A stretch of 64,000 bases of DNA from assembly GCF_008632125.1 (NCBI RefSeq), contig NZ_VWRN01000005.1:46829-110828 (forward strand). The letters are read 5' to 3'. Source of the stretch: Cupriavidus cauae. GTDB taxonomy: Bacteria; Pseudomonadota; Gammaproteobacteria; Burkholderiales; Burkholderiaceae. The position numbers and the translations under genes are program-made. Position 1 is the stretch's first letter. Each line of letters starts with the position of its first letter. Shown piece by piece: positions 48,322-58,500 of this stretch. The notes beneath the pieces were generated by a model. It had not been told where the DNA came from. It ran no database searches and worked only from the letters and a program-made list of their open reading frames with translations.

Positions 48322-49317
48322 TCATTGCGCCTTGATCCCCGCGCTGCGAATCACGCGCGACCACTTGTCGGTATCTGCCTTGATCTGCGCCGCGAAGGCC
48401 GCCGAGCCCTCGCCGCCGGGTTCGGCGCCGAGTTCCTGGATGCGCTTGCGCACGTCCGGCATCGCCAGCACCTTGTCGACGGCCTGCTGCAGCTGGCGCA
48501 CGCGCTCGGTCGGCGTGCCTGCCGGCGCCAGCAGGCCGAACCACGAATTGACCTCGTAGTCCGGCAACCCCGATTCACGCACCGTCGGCACCGACGGCAG
48601 CACCGAGGCACGCTTGACGCCGGTGACGGCCAGCGCCTTGATCTTGCCGCCCTGGATCTGCGCCAGCGCGGAGGGCAGGTTGTCGAACATCAGGTTGACC
48701 TGACCGGCCAGCAGGTCCGTCATCGCGGGCGCCGCGCCCTTGTACGGCACGTGCTGCATCCTGACGCCGGCCATCATGTTCAGCAGCTCGCCCGACAGAT
48801 GCGGCGAGCCGCCGGTGCTGGTCGACGCGTAGTTGATCTTGCCGGGCTCGCGCTTTGCCAGCGCGATCAGCTCGCCGATGGAGTTGGCCTGCAGCGTGCC
48901 GTTGACCAGCAGCACGTTCGGCGAATTGGCGACCAGCGTCACCGGCGCGAAGTCCTTGGCGCTGTCATACGGCATGCGCGGATAGATGAACTGGTTGGTG
49001 ACCTGCGTGCCGAGCGTGCCCATCAGCAGCGTGTAGCCGTCGGCGGCGCTGCGCGCGGCCGCCTCCGCGCCGATGTTGCCGCCCGCACCGGGACGGTTCT
49101 CGACCACCATCGGCTGCCCCAGTACCTCGCCGGCCTTCTGTGCGACGAGCCGCGCCAGGATGTCCGTGGTGCCGCCCGGCGTGAACGGGACGATCAGGCG
49201 AATGGGCCGGCTGGGGAAGGCCTCGGCGGCGATGGCCGACATCGCGGGAACGGCCGCGCCGCACAGCACCGCCATCGCGGCGAGCAGGGCGCGCCGCGCA
49301 GGGGAATGACGCTTCAT
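48322..49317 (-). CDS. Bug/TctC family periplasmic solute-binding protein
   Basis: 331 residues. A signal peptide (LLAAMAVLCGAAVPAMSAIA, cleavage after AEA-like) precedes FPSRPIRLIVPFTPGGTTD, VENRPGAGGNIGAEAAA and VPYKGAAPAMTDLLAGQ, the standard Bug blocks. These proteins bind carboxylates or similar small molecules; Burkholderiales have many. No TctA/TctB membrane genes are nearby. It is upstream of the AtuA pair on the same strand and may supply or sense their substrate. Confidence 0.95.
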   Translation of the reverse strand: MKRHSPARRALLAAMAVLCGAAVPAMSAIAAEAFPSRPIRLIVPFTPGGTTDILARLVAQKAGEVLGQPMVVENRPGAGGNIGAEAAARSAADGYTLLMGTLGTQVTNQFIYPRMPYDSAKDFAPVTLVANSPNVLLVNGTLQANSIGELIALAKREPGKINYASTSTGGSPHLSGELLNMMAGVRMQHVPYKGAAPAMTDLLAGQVNLMFDNLPSALAQIQGGKIKALAVTGVKRASVLPSVPTVRESGLPDYEVNSWFGLLAPAGTPTERVRQLQQAVDKVLAMPDVRKRIQELGAEPGGEGSAAFAAQIKADTDKWSRVIRSAGIKAQ

Positions 49318-49514
49318 CGGTTTGTCTCCTCGGCGCCAAGGCGCACGCTGGTTTCGTCAATGGAAACTCTGTGCGGCACAGGGTAGGGCGGCGCCGAAAG
49401 CAGCGTCAAACGAAGCGATCAGATTTTCATTGGATGAAAATTCTGGTGTGGGAAGCGGAGCCCGTTGCGCTACACCTTTCGGCTGCGCCGGGCGCGTTCG
49501 GCATGCAGGTACGT

Positions 49515-50171
49515 TCAGCGCGCCGTCGCCGCCATCAGCGACATCCCACCCACCAGCACGAGACTCAACGCCCAGGCGGCGTCGGTATTGAGCCAGCTGC
49601 GCGATACCAGCGCGAGGCCGACGTGGCGATAGGCGACCCATGCCATCGCGCCGCCGCCGGCGATCATGGCCGCGGTGTGGACCAGCGCGACGAGCACGGC
49701 CATGCCGGCGTTGCCGAAGGCGAGCGAGGCCGCGGCCTGATGGCCCGTGTCGGCCGCGGTGCCGCAGAGGCCGAGATAGAGCGGCACCAGCATCAGCCCC
49801 GCCCCATGGGCCAGCGCGATCGCGAAGGACCACAGCGCCAGCCGCGACGGCGGGATGCGGGCGAGCGCGCGCGCATGGCGCCGCCGCGCCAGCAGCGCGA
49901 TGCCATAGCCGATCACGAGGGCGGCGGCGACGAAGCGGATCTCGCGCTGCCAGGCCGCCAGCGACGCGAGCAGGCCGAACGGCAGCGTCAGGGCCATCAC
50001 CGCGCCGGCGTGACCGAGGCCCAGATAGCCGAGCGCGGCGAACACGGCGTCGTCGCGCCGCGCCATCAGCCCGTTCGACACGGCGAGCGGCCAGCCCATC
50101 GCGGGGCTCAGGCCGTGATACAGGCCGCTGACCAGCACGCCGGTCCACAGGCCGGCCTGTTCCCACGTCAT
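49515..50171 (-). CDS. Polytopic membrane protein coupled to the SBP56 gene
   Basis: 218 residues, about six membrane helices, starting MTWEQAGLWTGVLVSGLYHG. Conserved-looking His residues lie in or at helix ends: LYHGLSP, GLGHAGAV, ALAHGAGL and ALVHTAAM, suggesting metal or proton handling (inference). It lacks the HX4DH motif of NiCoT transporters. Its ATG overlaps the stop of the SBP56 gene (ATGA), so the two are translated together. I do not recognise a named family. Confidence 0.8.
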   Translation of the reverse strand: MTWEQAGLWTGVLVSGLYHGLSPAMGWPLAVSNGLMARRDDAVFAALGYLGLGHAGAVMALTLPFGLLASLAAWQREIRFVAAALVIGYGIALLARRRHARALARIPPSRLALWSFAIALAHGAGLMLVPLYLGLCGTAADTGHQAAASLAFGNAGMAVLVALVHTAAMIAGGGAMAWVAYRHVGLALVSRSWLNTDAAWALSLVLVGGMSLMAATAR

Positions 50172-51577
50172 CGCGGGCCGACGGAGGGATAGCAGAACGA
50201 ATCGGTCGAGCAGTCGCCGCCTTCGAGGCGGATCTGATGGGCGCGGTAGCCCGCGGGGAACTCGACCCAGAAGTCGTCGGCCAGCGTCAGGCCGCCGTCG
50301 GGGTCGGCATGCGCCATGACCTGGGCCCCTGGCACGCCGTCGGGATAGAACTGGTTGTCCCAGCTCGAATAGAGCGAATTGGACCAGTAGACGCGGCGGC
50401 CGTCGCGGCTGATTTCGACCATCTGCGGTCCCGCCGCGAACGCCTTGCCGTTCGGATGCGGCGTGCGGCGCGCGATGCCGCCGAGATGAACGGATCCGGT
50501 CAGCTTCGGCTTGCGCGGATCGGTGACGTCGTACTGGCGCATCTCGCCGGTGCCCCAGCAGGAAACGTAGAGGAAGCGGTCGTCGAGCGACAGGTCGATG
50601 TCGGTCACCAGCGGCGGCACCGCGCCGAACGCCTGCAGCAGCGGCGGCAGCAGATCCGCCGCGGCCGGTTCGGCCGGAATCGTCGCGGTCTTCTCGACGT
50701 GGAATTGCCCGTCCTCGCGCCACCACGTCCAGATCGATCCTTCCAGATTGGTGGTGTCGACCACCACGCCGACGAAGCCGTATTCGCGCACCGGGTCGTG
50801 GGCGGGGCGCACTTCGAGCGCCATCTGATGCTGGGCGCCGAGGTCGATGGTCTGCACGTTGCGCCGCGCGCGCAGGTCCCAGAAATGCAGGCGGTGGCCG
50901 TAGCGATTGGACAGCAGGTCCTCGGGCACCAGGCCGTTCTCGAACTGCGGCGGCAGCGCCCATTCGCTCGACACCATGTAGTCGCGCGGCAGGTTCCACC
51001 AGAAGTCGTAGTGCTTGTCCTGCGGGCCGCGGTCGATCTCCCAGCGCCCCAGCACGTCGAAGGTCTCGCAATCCATGATGAAGATGCCGGGCGCGCCGTC
51101 CGTTCCGTCGTGGCCGCCGCCGCCGAGCGTGCTCACGTAGATCCCCTCGGGACCGCAGTGCACGGTGTGCGGCCGCGAATAGCCGGTCTTGCGGAAGATC
51201 TCGTCCGGTTCGATCACGCGGTGGATCGCCGCCTGGGTCGGATGCGGTTTCGTATCGACAATATAGATGCGCGACGAGCGCATGCCGGGGATGATCAGGA
51301 AGCGCCGTTCGAGAAACGCGTGCCCCGTCAGCGGGGACAGCGCCGACGAGCAGGCATTCCAGCCGAAGTGGTGCAGTTCGTCGCCTCGGTGGGTCATCGG
51401 CACCGTATGCACCACCTGGCTGTAGGTCGGCGAGCCAGGCTTGACGTCGATGACGGCCAGCGCATCGGGCTGCGAGGCGTCCGGGCTCAGCATCACCGTG
51501 TAGGCGTACTCCTCGGGCGGCGCCTGCATCGCCAGTGCCGGCGAGGCGTGGAATGTGGGATCTGGCCGCAGGCTCAT
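50168..51577 (-). CDS. mtoX: SBP56 family protein / methanethiol oxidase
   Basis: 469 residues, full length. GDELHHFGWNACSS, SRPHTVHCGPEGIYVSTLG, LPRDYMVSSEW, TDIDLSLDDRFLYVSCWGTGEM and HPNGKAFAAGPQMVEI are typical of the beta-propeller SBP56 family, including copper-dependent methanethiol oxidases (to formaldehyde, H2S and H2O2). Conserved His residues are plausible copper ligands. Bacterial MtoX proteins may be periplasmic, but no clear signal peptide is seen here. The symbol is by homology only. A second, coupled gene encodes a membrane protein. Confidence 0.88.
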   Translation of the reverse strand: MSLRPDPTFHASPALAMQAPPEEYAYTVMLSPDASQPDALAVIDVKPGSPTYSQVVHTVPMTHRGDELHHFGWNACSSALSPLTGHAFLERRFLIIPGMRSSRIYIVDTKPHPTQAAIHRVIEPDEIFRKTGYSRPHTVHCGPEGIYVSTLGGGGHDGTDGAPGIFIMDCETFDVLGRWEIDRGPQDKHYDFWWNLPRDYMVSSEWALPPQFENGLVPEDLLSNRYGHRLHFWDLRARRNVQTIDLGAQHQMALEVRPAHDPVREYGFVGVVVDTTNLEGSIWTWWREDGQFHVEKTATIPAEPAAADLLPPLLQAFGAVPPLVTDIDLSLDDRFLYVSCWGTGEMRQYDVTDPRKPKLTGSVHLGGIARRTPHPNGKAFAAGPQMVEISRDGRRVYWSNSLYSSWDNQFYPDGVPGAQVMAHADPDGGLTLADDFWVEFPAGYRAHQIRLEGGDCSTDSFCYPSVGPR

Positions 51578-51739
51578 GGAATGCCCCTCCTGGCACGGAT
51601 ATGCCGCGCGAACCTATCTACACTAGGTCGCGGCGAAACGGGCGTCAACGAAAGGCGGGCCTGCCGCTACGAACGATTTCGAATGAGCTTATGTGTCTTC
51701 TGCAGCGTCTGACGCGGGCAAGCCGATCGCCGCCGGGCC

Positions 51740-53173
51740 TCACACCACCTTGCCCGGATTCATCAGCCCGAGCGGGTCCAGCGCCTGCTTGATTGCCCGC
51801 ATCATCGCCAGCTCGACCTCGCTCTTGTAGCGCCGATTCTCCTCGCGCTTGAGCTGGCCGAGGCCATGCTCGGCCGAGATCGAGCCGCCGTGCGCATGCA
51901 CGCTGTCGTGGACGATGCGGTTGATCGCGTCCTGGTGAGCCAGGAAGGCATCGTGGTCCTGTCCCGCCGGGGGCGACACGTTGTAGTGCAGGTTGCCGTC
52001 GCCCAGATGGCCGAAGGTCACCATGCGCACGCCCGGGAATGCGGCCTGCAGCTGCGCGTCGGTGCTGGCGATGAAGTCGCCGATGCGCGAGATCGGTACC
52101 GCGATGTCGTGCTTGATGTTCTTGCCTTCCTCGACCTGCGCCAACGGAATGTGCTCGCGCAGATTCCAGAAGTCGCGCGACTGCTGCACCGATTCGGCCA
52201 CCACGGCATCGGCGACGATGCCGGCCTCGAAGGCCGCTTCCATCAGCGTCTCGAAGGTGGCGCGCGCATGCTCGGCGCTTTCGCTGTCCGACAGCTCCAG
52301 CAGCACGACCTGCGGATGCGGCCGGTGGAACGGATAGCGCAGTTGCGGATAGTGGCGCGTCACCAGCGCCAGGCACATCGCCGACATCAGCTCGAAGCCT
52401 GTCAGCATCGCGCCGGCGTGGCGCTGCGCCAGCGCCAGCAGCGCCAGCGCGGCGCGCGGGTCCTCGACGGCGGCCAGCGCGGTCACGCGCGCTCGAGGCG
52501 CGGGGTACAGCTTCATCACGGCCGCAGTGATCACGCCGAGCGTGCCTTCCGCGCCGATGAACAGGTCGCGCAAGTCGTATCCGGTGTTGTCCTTGCGCAG
52601 GCCGCGCAGGCCGTTCCAGACCTCGCCGCTGGCGGTCACGACCTCGAGCCCCAGGCACAGCTCGCGCGTATTGCCATAGCGCAGCACGCCGGTGCCGCCG
52701 GCATTGGTGGCCAGATTGCCGCCGATGGTGCAGCTGCCTTCCGCGGCCAGGCTCAGCGGGAACAGGCGGTCGTGCTCGCTGGCCGCCTGCTGGACCTGCT
52801 GGAGGATCGCGCCGGCCTCGACGGTGATCGTGTTGTTCAGCGGATCGACCTGGCGAATGCGGTTCAGGCGCTTGAGCGACAGCACCACCGACGGCTGCGA
52901 CGCGTCCGGCGTGGCGCCGCCGCACAGGCCGGTGTTGCCGCCCTGCGGCACGATCGCGATCTGGTGCGCATGACAGGCGCGCACCGCCGCGGCCACTTCC
53001 TCGGTGGTGCCCGGCAGCAGCACGGCCAGGGCTTCGCCGGTATAGCGGCGGCGCCAGTCGGTCAGGTAGGCCGCCGTGTCCTCGGCTTCGGTCAGCACAT
53101 GTGTCGGCCCCAGCGCGGCGCGGCACAGCGACAGGAAGGAGTGGAGGCGGGCGTCGGTCGGGGCTTGCGTCAT
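51740..53173 (-). CDS. FAD-binding oxidoreductase (GlcD/D-2-hydroxyacid dehydrogenase type)
   Basis: 477 residues. A PCMH-type FAD domain (VVPQGGNTGLCGGATP-like, here IVPQGGNTGLCGGATP; GGNLATNAGGTGVLRYGN) is followed by a C-terminal domain with FGHLGDGNLHYNV and SISAEHGLGQ, metal and substrate motifs of D-lactate or D-2-hydroxyglutarate dehydrogenases. It oxidises a D-2-hydroxyacid; the electron acceptor is unknown. wrbA and a DUF2069 gene lie upstream on the same strand. Confidence 0.94.
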   Translation of the reverse strand: MTQAPTDARLHSFLSLCRAALGPTHVLTEAEDTAAYLTDWRRRYTGEALAVLLPGTTEEVAAAVRACHAHQIAIVPQGGNTGLCGGATPDASQPSVVLSLKRLNRIRQVDPLNNTITVEAGAILQQVQQAASEHDRLFPLSLAAEGSCTIGGNLATNAGGTGVLRYGNTRELCLGLEVVTASGEVWNGLRGLRKDNTGYDLRDLFIGAEGTLGVITAAVMKLYPAPRARVTALAAVEDPRAALALLALAQRHAGAMLTGFELMSAMCLALVTRHYPQLRYPFHRPHPQVVLLELSDSESAEHARATFETLMEAAFEAGIVADAVVAESVQQSRDFWNLREHIPLAQVEEGKNIKHDIAVPISRIGDFIASTDAQLQAAFPGVRMVTFGHLGDGNLHYNVSPPAGQDHDAFLAHQDAINRIVHDSVHAHGGSISAEHGLGQLKREENRRYKSEVELAMMRAIKQALDPLGLMNPGKVV

Positions 53174-53221
53174 GGCGTGCGATGGATTCGGAGGAGACGT
53201 GGAAAGGGAAGGCGTGGCGCT

Positions 53222-54372
<1,151 letters not shown>

Positions 54373-54378
54373 TCAAGG

Positions 54379-54402
54379 CACGGGTCTAGCCACGGGTCTA
54401 GC
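54379..54402. repeat. 12-bp tandem repeat CACGGGTCTAGC, 2 copies
   Basis: Two perfect copies, followed by the partial unit CACG, lie in the divergent spacer between wrbA and yihY. A looser GTGGGTCAAGG precedes them. Confidence 0.75.
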
Positions 54403-54526
54403 CACGAAAGGGCCTCGGCTCGCGGGGCCGTGGCGGCTTTGCTCTGGCGGCTCGAGCATCGCGTGCGATGCAACCGGCGTATTATAGTGGCGGGCTCGGC
54501 GCCCGCCGCCCTGGAGTTTGCCTCGC

Positions 54527-55897
54527 ATGTCCCATCCCAGCCTGCTGTCCCGCTGCACCAACCGTATCGCGCGCCTGCGCCGCGAATGGAACTGGCAGAA
54601 GCTGCGCGCGCTGCTGCGCTATGCCGCGCGGCGCGCCGGCGAGGACCGTCTGCCGCAGGTCGCGGCCAGCCTGACCTTCACCACCGTGCTGTCGGTGGTG
54701 CCGGTGCTGACGGTCGCGTTCGCGCTGCTCGCCGCCTTTCCGATGTTCGCGAACTTCCGCAACGCGATCGAAGGCTTCCTGTTCCAGAACCTGATTCCGG
54801 GCAACCTCACCGATTCGATCACCGGCTATGTCAGCCAGTTCGCGCGCAATGCCAAGGGCCTGACCGCGGTGGGTCTCGTCGGCCTGATGGTCACCGCGGT
54901 GCTGACCATGCTGACGGTGGAGGACGCGCTCAACGCGATCTGGCGCGTCAAGCAGAAGCGGCGCTTCGCACAGCGCGTGCTGGTGTTCTGGGCGGTGCTG
55001 ACCTGCGGCCCTGTGCTGATCGGCGGCAGCCTGTCGATCAGCTCGTACCTGATCTCGATCTCCGCCGGCTATGTCGGCACGATGCCGTTCGGCGTCGGCT
55101 TTGCCGTCAGTCTTGCGCCGGTGCTGCTGTCGGCGATCGCCTTCGCGCTGCTCTATACGGCGGTGCCGAATGCCTATGTCGAATGGCGCGACGCGATCGC
55201 CGCGGGGCTAGTGGCGGCGCTTGCCTTCGAGCTGTCCAAGCGCGGCTTCGGCTATTTCATCACGCGTTTCCCCACCTATACCGCGGTCTACGGCACCTTT
55301 GCCGCGCTGCCGATCTTCCTGCTATGGATCTACCTGAGCTGGCTGGTGACGCTGCTGGGCGCCACCATCGCCGCCAACCTGCCGGTGGTGCGGCAGGGCT
55401 ACTGGCGCCGCCGCACCTTTGCCGGCAGCGAGTTCTACGATGCGCTCGGCGTGCTGTACGTGCTGTACCGCGCGCGCGAACAGGCGCCGCGCAGCGTCGG
55501 TGAACTGGATCTCGGCCGCAAGCTGCGGGTCGAGGCCGACTACCTGGCCGTGCTGCTGGGCAAGCTCGATGCGATGCATCTGGTCGGCAAGCTGCAGCAC
55601 CATCGCGGCCAGGCGCACTGGGCGCTGCTATGCGACCCGGCGCGCGTGCCGCTGCGCCTGCTGCACGACCGGCTGGTGCTGAACCTGCCGCGCCTGCCAC
55701 GCACCGCGGTGGCGCAGCTGCTCAATGGCGCGGACGCGTTGCGCGGCGTGCTGGAGAATCCGATGCTCGACAAGACGCTGCAGGAGATCTTCGAGCCGGG
55801 CGCCGCATCGCCGCCGCAGACCCCGCAAACTCCAGCGCCGGAGGGGCAGCGCCGCACGCTGGAGGTGGTCCCGCCCGGCTGGCACGGGCAGGTCTGA
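54527..55897 (+). CDS. YihY family inner membrane protein
   Basis: 456 residues. About six membrane helices (SLTFTTVLSVVPVLTVAFALL onward in part) carry the YihY/virulence factor BrkB signature, ending in TYTAVYGTFAALPIFLLWIYLSW. The C-terminal 150 residues are a soluble extension common in betaproteobacterial forms. Once called RNase BN, the family is not a nuclease; its role is unknown. GGAG is 10 bases before the ATG at 54527; a TTG at 54518 is too close to it. Confidence 0.93.
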   Translation: MSHPSLLSRCTNRIARLRREWNWQKLRALLRYAARRAGEDRLPQVAASLTFTTVLSVVPVLTVAFALLAAFPMFANFRNAIEGFLFQNLIPGNLTDSITGYVSQFARNAKGLTAVGLVGLMVTAVLTMLTVEDALNAIWRVKQKRRFAQRVLVFWAVLTCGPVLIGGSLSISSYLISISAGYVGTMPFGVGFAVSLAPVLLSAIAFALLYTAVPNAYVEWRDAIAAGLVAALAFELSKRGFGYFITRFPTYTAVYGTFAALPIFLLWIYLSWLVTLLGATIAANLPVVRQGYWRRRTFAGSEFYDALGVLYVLYRAREQAPRSVGELDLGRKLRVEADYLAVLLGKLDAMHLVGKLQHHRGQAHWALLCDPARVPLRLLHDRLVLNLPRLPRTAVAQLLNGADALRGVLENPMLDKTLQEIFEPGAASPPQTPQTPAPEGQRRTLEVVPPGWHGQV

Positions 55898-55945
55898 GCG
55901 GCGCTTCGGCGCGCCGAAGCGGGGGGCGCCGGCGACCGCGTCATT

Positions 55946-56002
55946 CCCGCGAGAGCGGGAAGCCAGCGTCTTTTGAAGCCACTGGCTCACCGCTCTCGCG
56001 GG
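55946..56002. terminator. Long two-part hairpin between convergent genes
   Basis: CCCGCGAGAGCGG (55946-55958) pairs with CCGCTCTCGCGGG (55990-56002) and, after a 2-base mismatch, AGCCAG pairs with CTGGCT. The left part (ATTCCCGC-GAGA-GCGGGAA) resembles the widespread ATTCCCGC dispersed repeat of beta- and gammaproteobacteria. It may end transcription from both sides, although no long T-run follows. Confidence 0.7.
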
Positions 56003-56023
56003 CCGCAGCGCGAGCGCGCTTGC

Positions 56024-56851
56024 TTAGTCGCGATTCGCCATCACGCGCCGCGCAAAGCCCGCCAGCGCGTCCAGCACCTCATCGGGCTTTTCCCCCATGA
56101 TCGCGTGGCCGCACGGCACTTCCACCACGCTGGCGCGCGGCATGCTCGCCGCCAGTGCGCGGGCCGAGCGGGCCGGCGTCATCATGTCCTTGCTGCCGAT
56201 CACGACCAGCGCCGGACATTGCAGGCCCGCCGCGGCGCGCTCGCCGTTGGCGTAGGCGTTGCAGGCAGCGAAGTCGGTATGGAAGACCTGGGCCTGCGGA
56301 TTGCGGCGCCCGACCCGTTCCATCAGGCGCTGGCCGACGCCATGCATCCAGAAGCCCGGACCCGGCGCCGACGGCTTGTTGGCCAGGCTCGAATGCGACC
56401 ACGCATTGACCATCGCGATGGCCTCGTGCTCGCGGTTCTGCGCGGCATCGAGCAGCGCGTCCGAGACCTTCATCGGATAGGCGGTCGCCAGCAGGCCGAT
56501 CGCGCGCACCGCCTCGGCATGGCGCGCCGCGCATTCGAGCGCGATCAGCGAGCCCATGCTGTGGCCGAACACCAGCGCGGGTGCCGTGACGCCGGCCGCG
56601 CGCAGCAGCGCGGCGACCCAGTCGGCCATCTGCTCGACGCTCGCCAGCGGCGGCCCCTCGCTGCGGTTGTGGCCGGGCAGGTCCACCGCCAGCACGGAGA
56701 AGCCGTGATGCGCGAACCAGCGCGTCTGCAGGCCCCAGACGCTGTGGTCGTTCTGCGCGCCATGCACGAACACGGCGCAGGGCAGGGCGGGATCGAAGGG
56801 TTTGCCGCCGGTATAGGCGTAGGCCCGCTGGCCATCGATGTTCAGATACAT
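56024..56851 (-). CDS. Alpha/beta hydrolase
   Basis: 275 residues. VFVHGAQNDHSVW, nucleophile elbow FGHSMGSL and the late VPCGHAIMGEKP supply oxyanion, Ser and His. There is no signal peptide. The substrate is unknown. Its ATG overlaps the metZ stop (TGATG), so it is made together with the sulfhydrylase; a role in removing an acyl group or a by-product is possible but unproven. Confidence 0.9.
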   Translation of the reverse strand: MYLNIDGQRAYAYTGGKPFDPALPCAVFVHGAQNDHSVWGLQTRWFAHHGFSVLAVDLPGHNRSEGPPLASVEQMADWVAALLRAAGVTAPALVFGHSMGSLIALECAARHAEAVRAIGLLATAYPMKVSDALLDAAQNREHEAIAMVNAWSHSSLANKPSAPGPGFWMHGVGQRLMERVGRRNPQAQVFHTDFAACNAYANGERAAAGLQCPALVVIGSKDMMTPARSARALAASMPRASVVEVPCGHAIMGEKPDEVLDALAGFARRVMANRD

Positions 56852-58203
56852 CAGGCTTTCCCTCCGTTGCTCTTGTTGGCGGCGCCGCTGCTGGTCCCGC
56901 TGCCGCCGCCCTTTTCCATCGACTTCTGCGCGGCCTTCAGCCCGCGCTTCAGGTCATCGATCAGGTCGTCCGGGTCCTCCAGGCCGATCGACAGGCGGAT
57001 CGTGCCCTCGGCGATGCCGGCCGAGCGCAGCGCCGCGGCATCCATGCGGAAGTGCGTGGTGGAGGCGGGATGGATCACCAGCGAGCGCGCGTCGCCGACA
57101 TTGGCCAGATGCGAGAACAGCGTCAGGCTCTCGATGAAGCGCTGGCCGGCGGCGCGGTCGCCCTTCAGATTGAAGCTGAATACCGCGCCGCAGCCGCGCG
57201 GCAGCAGCCGCCTGGCGAGCGCGTGGTCGGGGTGCGACTCGAGCTCGGGGTAGGCCACCGACTCGACCATCGGATGCGAGACCAGGAACTGCACCACGCG
57301 GCGCGCGTTGTCGACATGGCGTGCCATCCGCAGCGGCAGCGTCTCGATGCCCTGCAGCAACTGCCACGCGGCCATCGGATTCATGCAGGCGCCGAAGTCG
57401 CGCAGGCCCTCGCGGCGCGCGCGCAGCAGGAAGGGCGCGACGGTGCTTTCCTCGGTGAAGACCATGTTGTGGAAGCCCGCATACGGCTCGGACAGCTCCG
57501 GATAACGCCCGGATGCCTCGAAATCGAAGTTGCCGCCCTCGGCCAGCACGCCGCCGATGGTGGTGCCATGGCCGCCGAGGAACTTGGTCGCCGAGTGGTA
57601 GAGCAGCGCCGCGCCATGCGCGAACGGCTGCAGCAGATAGGGCGTGGTGAAGGTCGAGTCGACCAGCAGCGGAATGCCATGTTCGTCGCCGAGCTGGGCC
57701 AGCGTCGGGATGTCGAGCACGTCCAGGCCCGGATTGCCCAGCGTCTCGCCGAACAGAAGGCGGGTCTCCGGGCGGATCGCGGCGCGCCACGCGTCGATGT
57801 CGCGCGCCTGCACGAAGGTGGTCTCGATGCCGAAACGGCGCAGCGTGTAGTGCAGCAGGTTGTGCGAGCCGCCGTACAGCGCCGACGAGGCGACGATATG
57901 CGAGCCGCTGCCCATCAGCGTGGCGATCGCCAGATGCAGCGCGGCCTGGCCCGAGGCCGTGGCGATCGCGCCGACGCCGTTCTCCAGCGCGGCCACGCGC
58001 TCCTCGAACACGGCCACGGTCGGATTCGAGATGCGCGAATACACATGGCCGGCGCGTTCCATATTGAACAGCGAGGCCGCGTGCTCGCTGTCGCGGAACA
58101 CGAAGGAGGTGGTCAGGTGGATCGGCGTGGCGCGCGCCCCGGTGGCGGGGTCGGGCGCGGCGCCGGCGTGCAGCGCGAGGGTATCGAAACGGGTATCGGA
58201 CAT
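56851..58203 (-). CDS. metZ: O-acetylhomoserine/O-succinylhomoserine sulfhydrylase
   Basis: 450 residues; the last ~40 are a Lys/Gly/Ser-rich tail. A Cys/Met-metabolism PLP enzyme with the Schiff-base Lys207 in YHSATKFLGGHG, and SRISNPTVAVFEERVA and SSALYGGSHNLL. It makes homocysteine directly from an acylated homoserine and sulfide. The exact donor (acetyl or succinyl) cannot be told from sequence. The start at 58203 gives MSDTRFDTLALHAG. It is co-translated with a hydrolase. Confidence 0.94.
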   Translation of the reverse strand: MSDTRFDTLALHAGAAPDPATGARATPIHLTTSFVFRDSEHAASLFNMERAGHVYSRISNPTVAVFEERVAALENGVGAIATASGQAALHLAIATLMGSGSHIVASSALYGGSHNLLHYTLRRFGIETTFVQARDIDAWRAAIRPETRLLFGETLGNPGLDVLDIPTLAQLGDEHGIPLLVDSTFTTPYLLQPFAHGAALLYHSATKFLGGHGTTIGGVLAEGGNFDFEASGRYPELSEPYAGFHNMVFTEESTVAPFLLRARREGLRDFGACMNPMAAWQLLQGIETLPLRMARHVDNARRVVQFLVSHPMVESVAYPELESHPDHALARRLLPRGCGAVFSFNLKGDRAAGQRFIESLTLFSHLANVGDARSLVIHPASTTHFRMDAAALRSAGIAEGTIRLSIGLEDPDDLIDDLKRGLKAAQKSMEKGGGSGTSSGAANKSNGGKA

Positions 58204-58500
58204 GGTCTCTATCGAATCGTGGTTCCAGCGAAGCGGTCTGACAGCGGCCGGCAACGGCACGGTTCCGCAGTGCGGGCGTGCGGCGGCATGCGGATGTGCC
58301 GGCCTGCATCGTAGCATTGGCCTGCTCGCGGCGGACCGCCTCGCCGCAGGGCCCCGGCTTTACTTGGGCGCCCGCTTTCGGCTAGCATCGGCCCATCTAT
58401 CGCGGATGGCGCGCAAGGCCTGCGCCGCCACGCGGTTCGGGCGCCTGGGGCCGGCGATGCCCGCCGCCCGCCGCACCGGCATCATCGAGGGGAGACCATT

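Noticed and set aside
49515..51596. A single 693-codon frame covering the membrane protein and the mtoX region
   Set aside because: Only the last 218 codons look like a protein. The rest is out of frame with the strongly conserved MtoX sequence, so I did not read it as a fusion.
58204..58500. Possible SAM riboswitch upstream of metZ
   Set aside because: I could not find a conserved SAM-I or SAM-II core or a terminator; the leader before metZ looks ordinary.
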